Part shown: in pieces, positions 8,235-9,561 of the stretch
Layout of the letters: every line of letters starts with the position of its first letter
Position numbering within the stretch: position 1 is the first letter of the stretch
Notes under the pieces: model-generated
Databases searched by the model: none
Told to the model about the DNA's origin: nothing
The model's input: the letters and a program-made list of their open reading frames with translations, nothing else
Translations under genes and position numbers: made by a program
Source: Opitutaceae bacterium
GTDB taxonomy: Bacteria > Verrucomicrobiota > Verrucomicrobiae > Opitutales > Opitutaceae
DNA: 9,561 nucleotides
Direction: 5' to 3'
NCBI GenBank assembly: GCA_031266495.1
Contig: JAISAX010000815.1
Span: forward strand, 1 to 9,561

Positions 8235-8263
8235 TTGACGGAGCGTTACCGCTCTATCGTCAA
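8235..8263 (-). terminator. Hairpin downstream of the PEP-CTERM gene, possible weak terminator
   Basis: TTGACGGAGCG at 8235-8245 pairs with CGCTC and CGTCAA at 8250-8254 and 8258-8263, with a TTAC loop and a one-sided 3-base bulge. On the - strand it begins 12 bases after the stop codon of the 8276-9382 gene. There is no T run after the stem, so it may be an mRNA 3'-end protector rather than a true intrinsic terminator. Confidence 0.4.
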
Positions 8264-8275
8264 AGCGTATGCCTG

Positions 8276-9382
8276 TCAGGCGCGGATGCGGCGCAACGCC
8301 GCCAGGACCAGGACCGCCACGCCGACCAGCATTGCATACGTGGCAGGCTCGGGCACAGGAAACCCTGATGCAGATTTCCCTGTGCCGCTTATCGTCAGCA
8401 CTATGCCCCGTTCCTCGTCGAACGACAGGCTGGCATGTTCCGCATTCTCACCTGCCAAGGAAATATATTGAGAGAAGTTCTCTGACACAGATACATAGTT
8501 CTCTTCCTCAAGCTGTTTATAAAACGTGGCAGCATGGATGAGCGTATAAACACCGTCTGCGAAGCCATTTAGCGTAAGTTGAATCAGGGCATCGGTACCC
8601 TCACCAAGTCTCAGTCTATCACAGGAGAAAAATGTGGCGCCATATTTCACGTCGCTCCCGTCAATGGTAACAGAATGCGCATAACCAGTAAATGACATAT
8701 CACCGCTGACGGTGACAACTGCGCCCGCTTCCAAGGTTATGTAGCTGTCGTTAAAATTCATAGACGAAGAACTGACTATGGCCCCGGATTGGATTACCAT
8801 CTTGCCGTCCGAGTACATACTGATGGGGCCTCCGACAAATGCGCCGCCGACGATCGCGATGGCACCACCGCCAACGACGAGCGATGTGTTTTCCACCGTA
8901 GCCCCGGACTGGATTATTATCTTGCTGTACTCGCTTGCACTGATGGAACCGCCAACAAATGCGCTATCAATGGTCATGGTACTGGAATCCATAAGCGTAA
9001 TATATGCATTTTGCACCGTAGTGCCGGAACTGATTTTGACGACCGAAGTATCACCCTGTATGCCAACTGGGCCATCAACCGCCCCATCCAATCCAGGGGG
9101 CACGGCGACAGGATGATAAGACTGTCCATTATCATACAAAGTCCAGTTATTCCCATCTGCCCACTCATCGCTGCTTTCGCTATTCCCAATGGGATCATCC
9201 TCAGTGGGTTCGTTGTAATTGAAATAAGGAGTCCATTTGTAAGTAGCCGCAGAGGCGGGAGTAGCTGATGCAAAGAGAATCAATATAACGGCAAACGACA
9301 ACAGTACAATCCACGACATGGAGACAATCGCTGCCGGTTGGCAGATGTTTTTTGATGATGTGTTTTCTGATGATGTATTCAT
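8276..9382 (-). CDS. Repeat-containing PEP-CTERM surface protein, probable beta-helix
   Basis: A 368-residue exported protein. A long N-terminal signal region (positively charged and polar 1-22, hydrophobic WIVLLSFAVILILFA at 24-38, cleavage near SAA at 44-46) leads to a mature protein rich in Gly, Ser, Val and Ile. At 114-230 it has three 40-residue repeats (for example IIIQSGATV at 155-163 and MVIQSGAIV at 195-203, and AFVGGSIS/AFVGGPIS), typical of autotransporter-like right-handed beta-helices. The end is a PEP-CTERM signal: VPEPATYA at 343-350, a hydrophobic stretch, then RRIRA. The role is unknown; surface display or matrix protein is inferred. ATG 9382 is used; Met22 is an alternative start giving a more usual signal peptide. 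G+C is clearly lower than in neighbours (28 of 60 bases at 9121-9180 versus 41 of 60 at 241-300 in ureC). Confidence 0.86.
   Translation of the reverse strand: MNTSSENTSSKNICQPAAIVSMSWIVLLSFAVILILFASATPASAATYKWTPYFNYNEPTEDDPIGNSESSDEWADGNNWTLYDNGQSYHPVAVPPGLDGAVDGPVGIQGDTSVVKISSGTTVQNAYITLMDSSTMTIDSAFVGGSISASEYSKIIIQSGATVENTSLVVGGGAIAIVGGAFVGGPISMYSDGKMVIQSGAIVSSSSMNFNDSYITLEAGAVVTVSGDMSFTGYAHSVTIDGSDVKYGATFFSCDRLRLGEGTDALIQLTLNGFADGVYTLIHAATFYKQLEEENYVSVSENFSQYISLAGENAEHASLSFDEERGIVLTISGTGKSASGFPVPEPATYAMLVGVAVLVLAALRRIRA
8781..9050 (-). repeat. 120-bp periodic repeats inside the PEP-CTERM gene
   Basis: Similar segments beginning GCCCCGGATTGGATTA at 8781, GCCCCGGACTGGATTA at 8901 and GTGCCGGAACTGATTT at 9021 (as read on the + strand) are spaced exactly 120 bp apart. 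This corresponds to 40 residues per repeat in the - strand protein. The first two are closest in sequence, suggesting the most recent duplication. Confidence 0.8.
9350..9379 (-). repeat. 15-bp in-frame tandem duplication at the PEP-CTERM gene N-terminus
   Basis: Directly after the ATG, codons for NTSSE (9365-9379) are followed by nearly identical codons for NTSSK (9350-9364), 15 bp each with two base differences. This polar segment precedes the signal-peptide hydrophobic core and may be a recent slippage product, or untranslated if Met22 is the true start. Confidence 0.65.
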
Positions 9383-9473
9383 TATGAGACAAAGAGAATT
9401 CGTGCAATCCGGTCAAAAATCACATATACAGCCAGTCGTGTAATATCATTCACAAGACCAGGCAACGACGACT

Positions 9474-9508
9474 CCGTGTGCCGCTGCAAGCGCATTCCTG
9501 GCACACGG
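9474..9508. promoter_or_regulatory. Perfect 9-bp inverted repeat upstream of the PEP-CTERM gene
   Basis: CCGTGTGCC (9474-9482) and GGCACACGG (9500-9508) are exact reverse complements separated by 17 bases, about 91 bp upstream of the - strand start codon. With no T run on either side it is not an obvious terminator. Half-site centres are 26 bp apart, so an operator is possible. The rest of 9383-9561 is AT-richer and holds no gene that can be supported. Confidence 0.45.
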
Positions 9509-9561
9509 TAACAGGATCCGCCAATATTTGTTCCCGGAACTATCAGATTAATTAATTTTCG

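Noticed and set aside
8121..8471. Short + strand frames at the 3' end of element B and over the end of the PEP-CTERM gene
   Set aside because: They overlap a repeat and then run antisense to the PEP-CTERM anchor codons, with no family similarity.
9383..9473. Sigma-70 promoter for the PEP-CTERM gene (TTGACC near 9410 on the - strand)
   Set aside because: No acceptable -10 hexamer at 16-18 bp spacing; candidates need spacings of 14 or 24.

Overview
The window reads as a GC-rich, free-living or host-associated bacterium with exosortase-type (PEP-CTERM) protein sorting. The best guess is Verrucomicrobiota of the Opitutaceae type. This is inferred from the combination of C-rich coding strands, PEP-CTERM proteins, an Rpn-family nuclease, a GntR/LacI hybrid regulator, a ThuA-like protein and hairpin-forming dispersed repeats; no marker gene such as 16S rRNA is present to prove it. 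No tRNA, rRNA, CRISPR array or intact insertion sequence was seen.

Left part (1-3335), all on the + strand: a complete urease alpha subunit gene (ureC, 50-1834) starts 10 bases after a run of 16 C. A complete Rpn/YhgA-like PD-(D/E)XK nuclease gene (2005-3093) follows, closed by an 11-C run and a strong Rho-independent terminator (3136-3161). No urease accessory gene lies downstream of ureC, so ureA/ureB and ureDEFG must be upstream of the window or elsewhere.

Middle part (3336-6172), + strand: a GntR/LacI hybrid (AraR-like) regulator is followed by two tandem paralogous secreted LamG-fold proteins. The first carries a C-terminal PEP-CTERM anchor and the second ends just before where that anchor would be. 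The order suggests a regulator with its secreted or surface glycan-binding cargo, but no sugar enzyme is in view to name the substrate.

Right part (6173-9561): a divergent pair shares a 51-bp control region, a ThuA-like protein on the - strand (6444-7085) and an AraC-family activator on the + strand (7137-7985). A - strand gene (8276-9382) encodes a low-GC, repeat-built, probably beta-helical PEP-CTERM surface protein. The two gaps where genes converge tail to tail (6173-6443 and 7986-8275) each hold a palindromic element of about 150-170 bp with short-period repeats in its arms.

The most notable signals are those two elements and their matching positions, the anchored/unanchored LamG pair, the poly-C tracts between genes, and the absence of a recognisable Shine-Dalgarno sequence before all eight genes.
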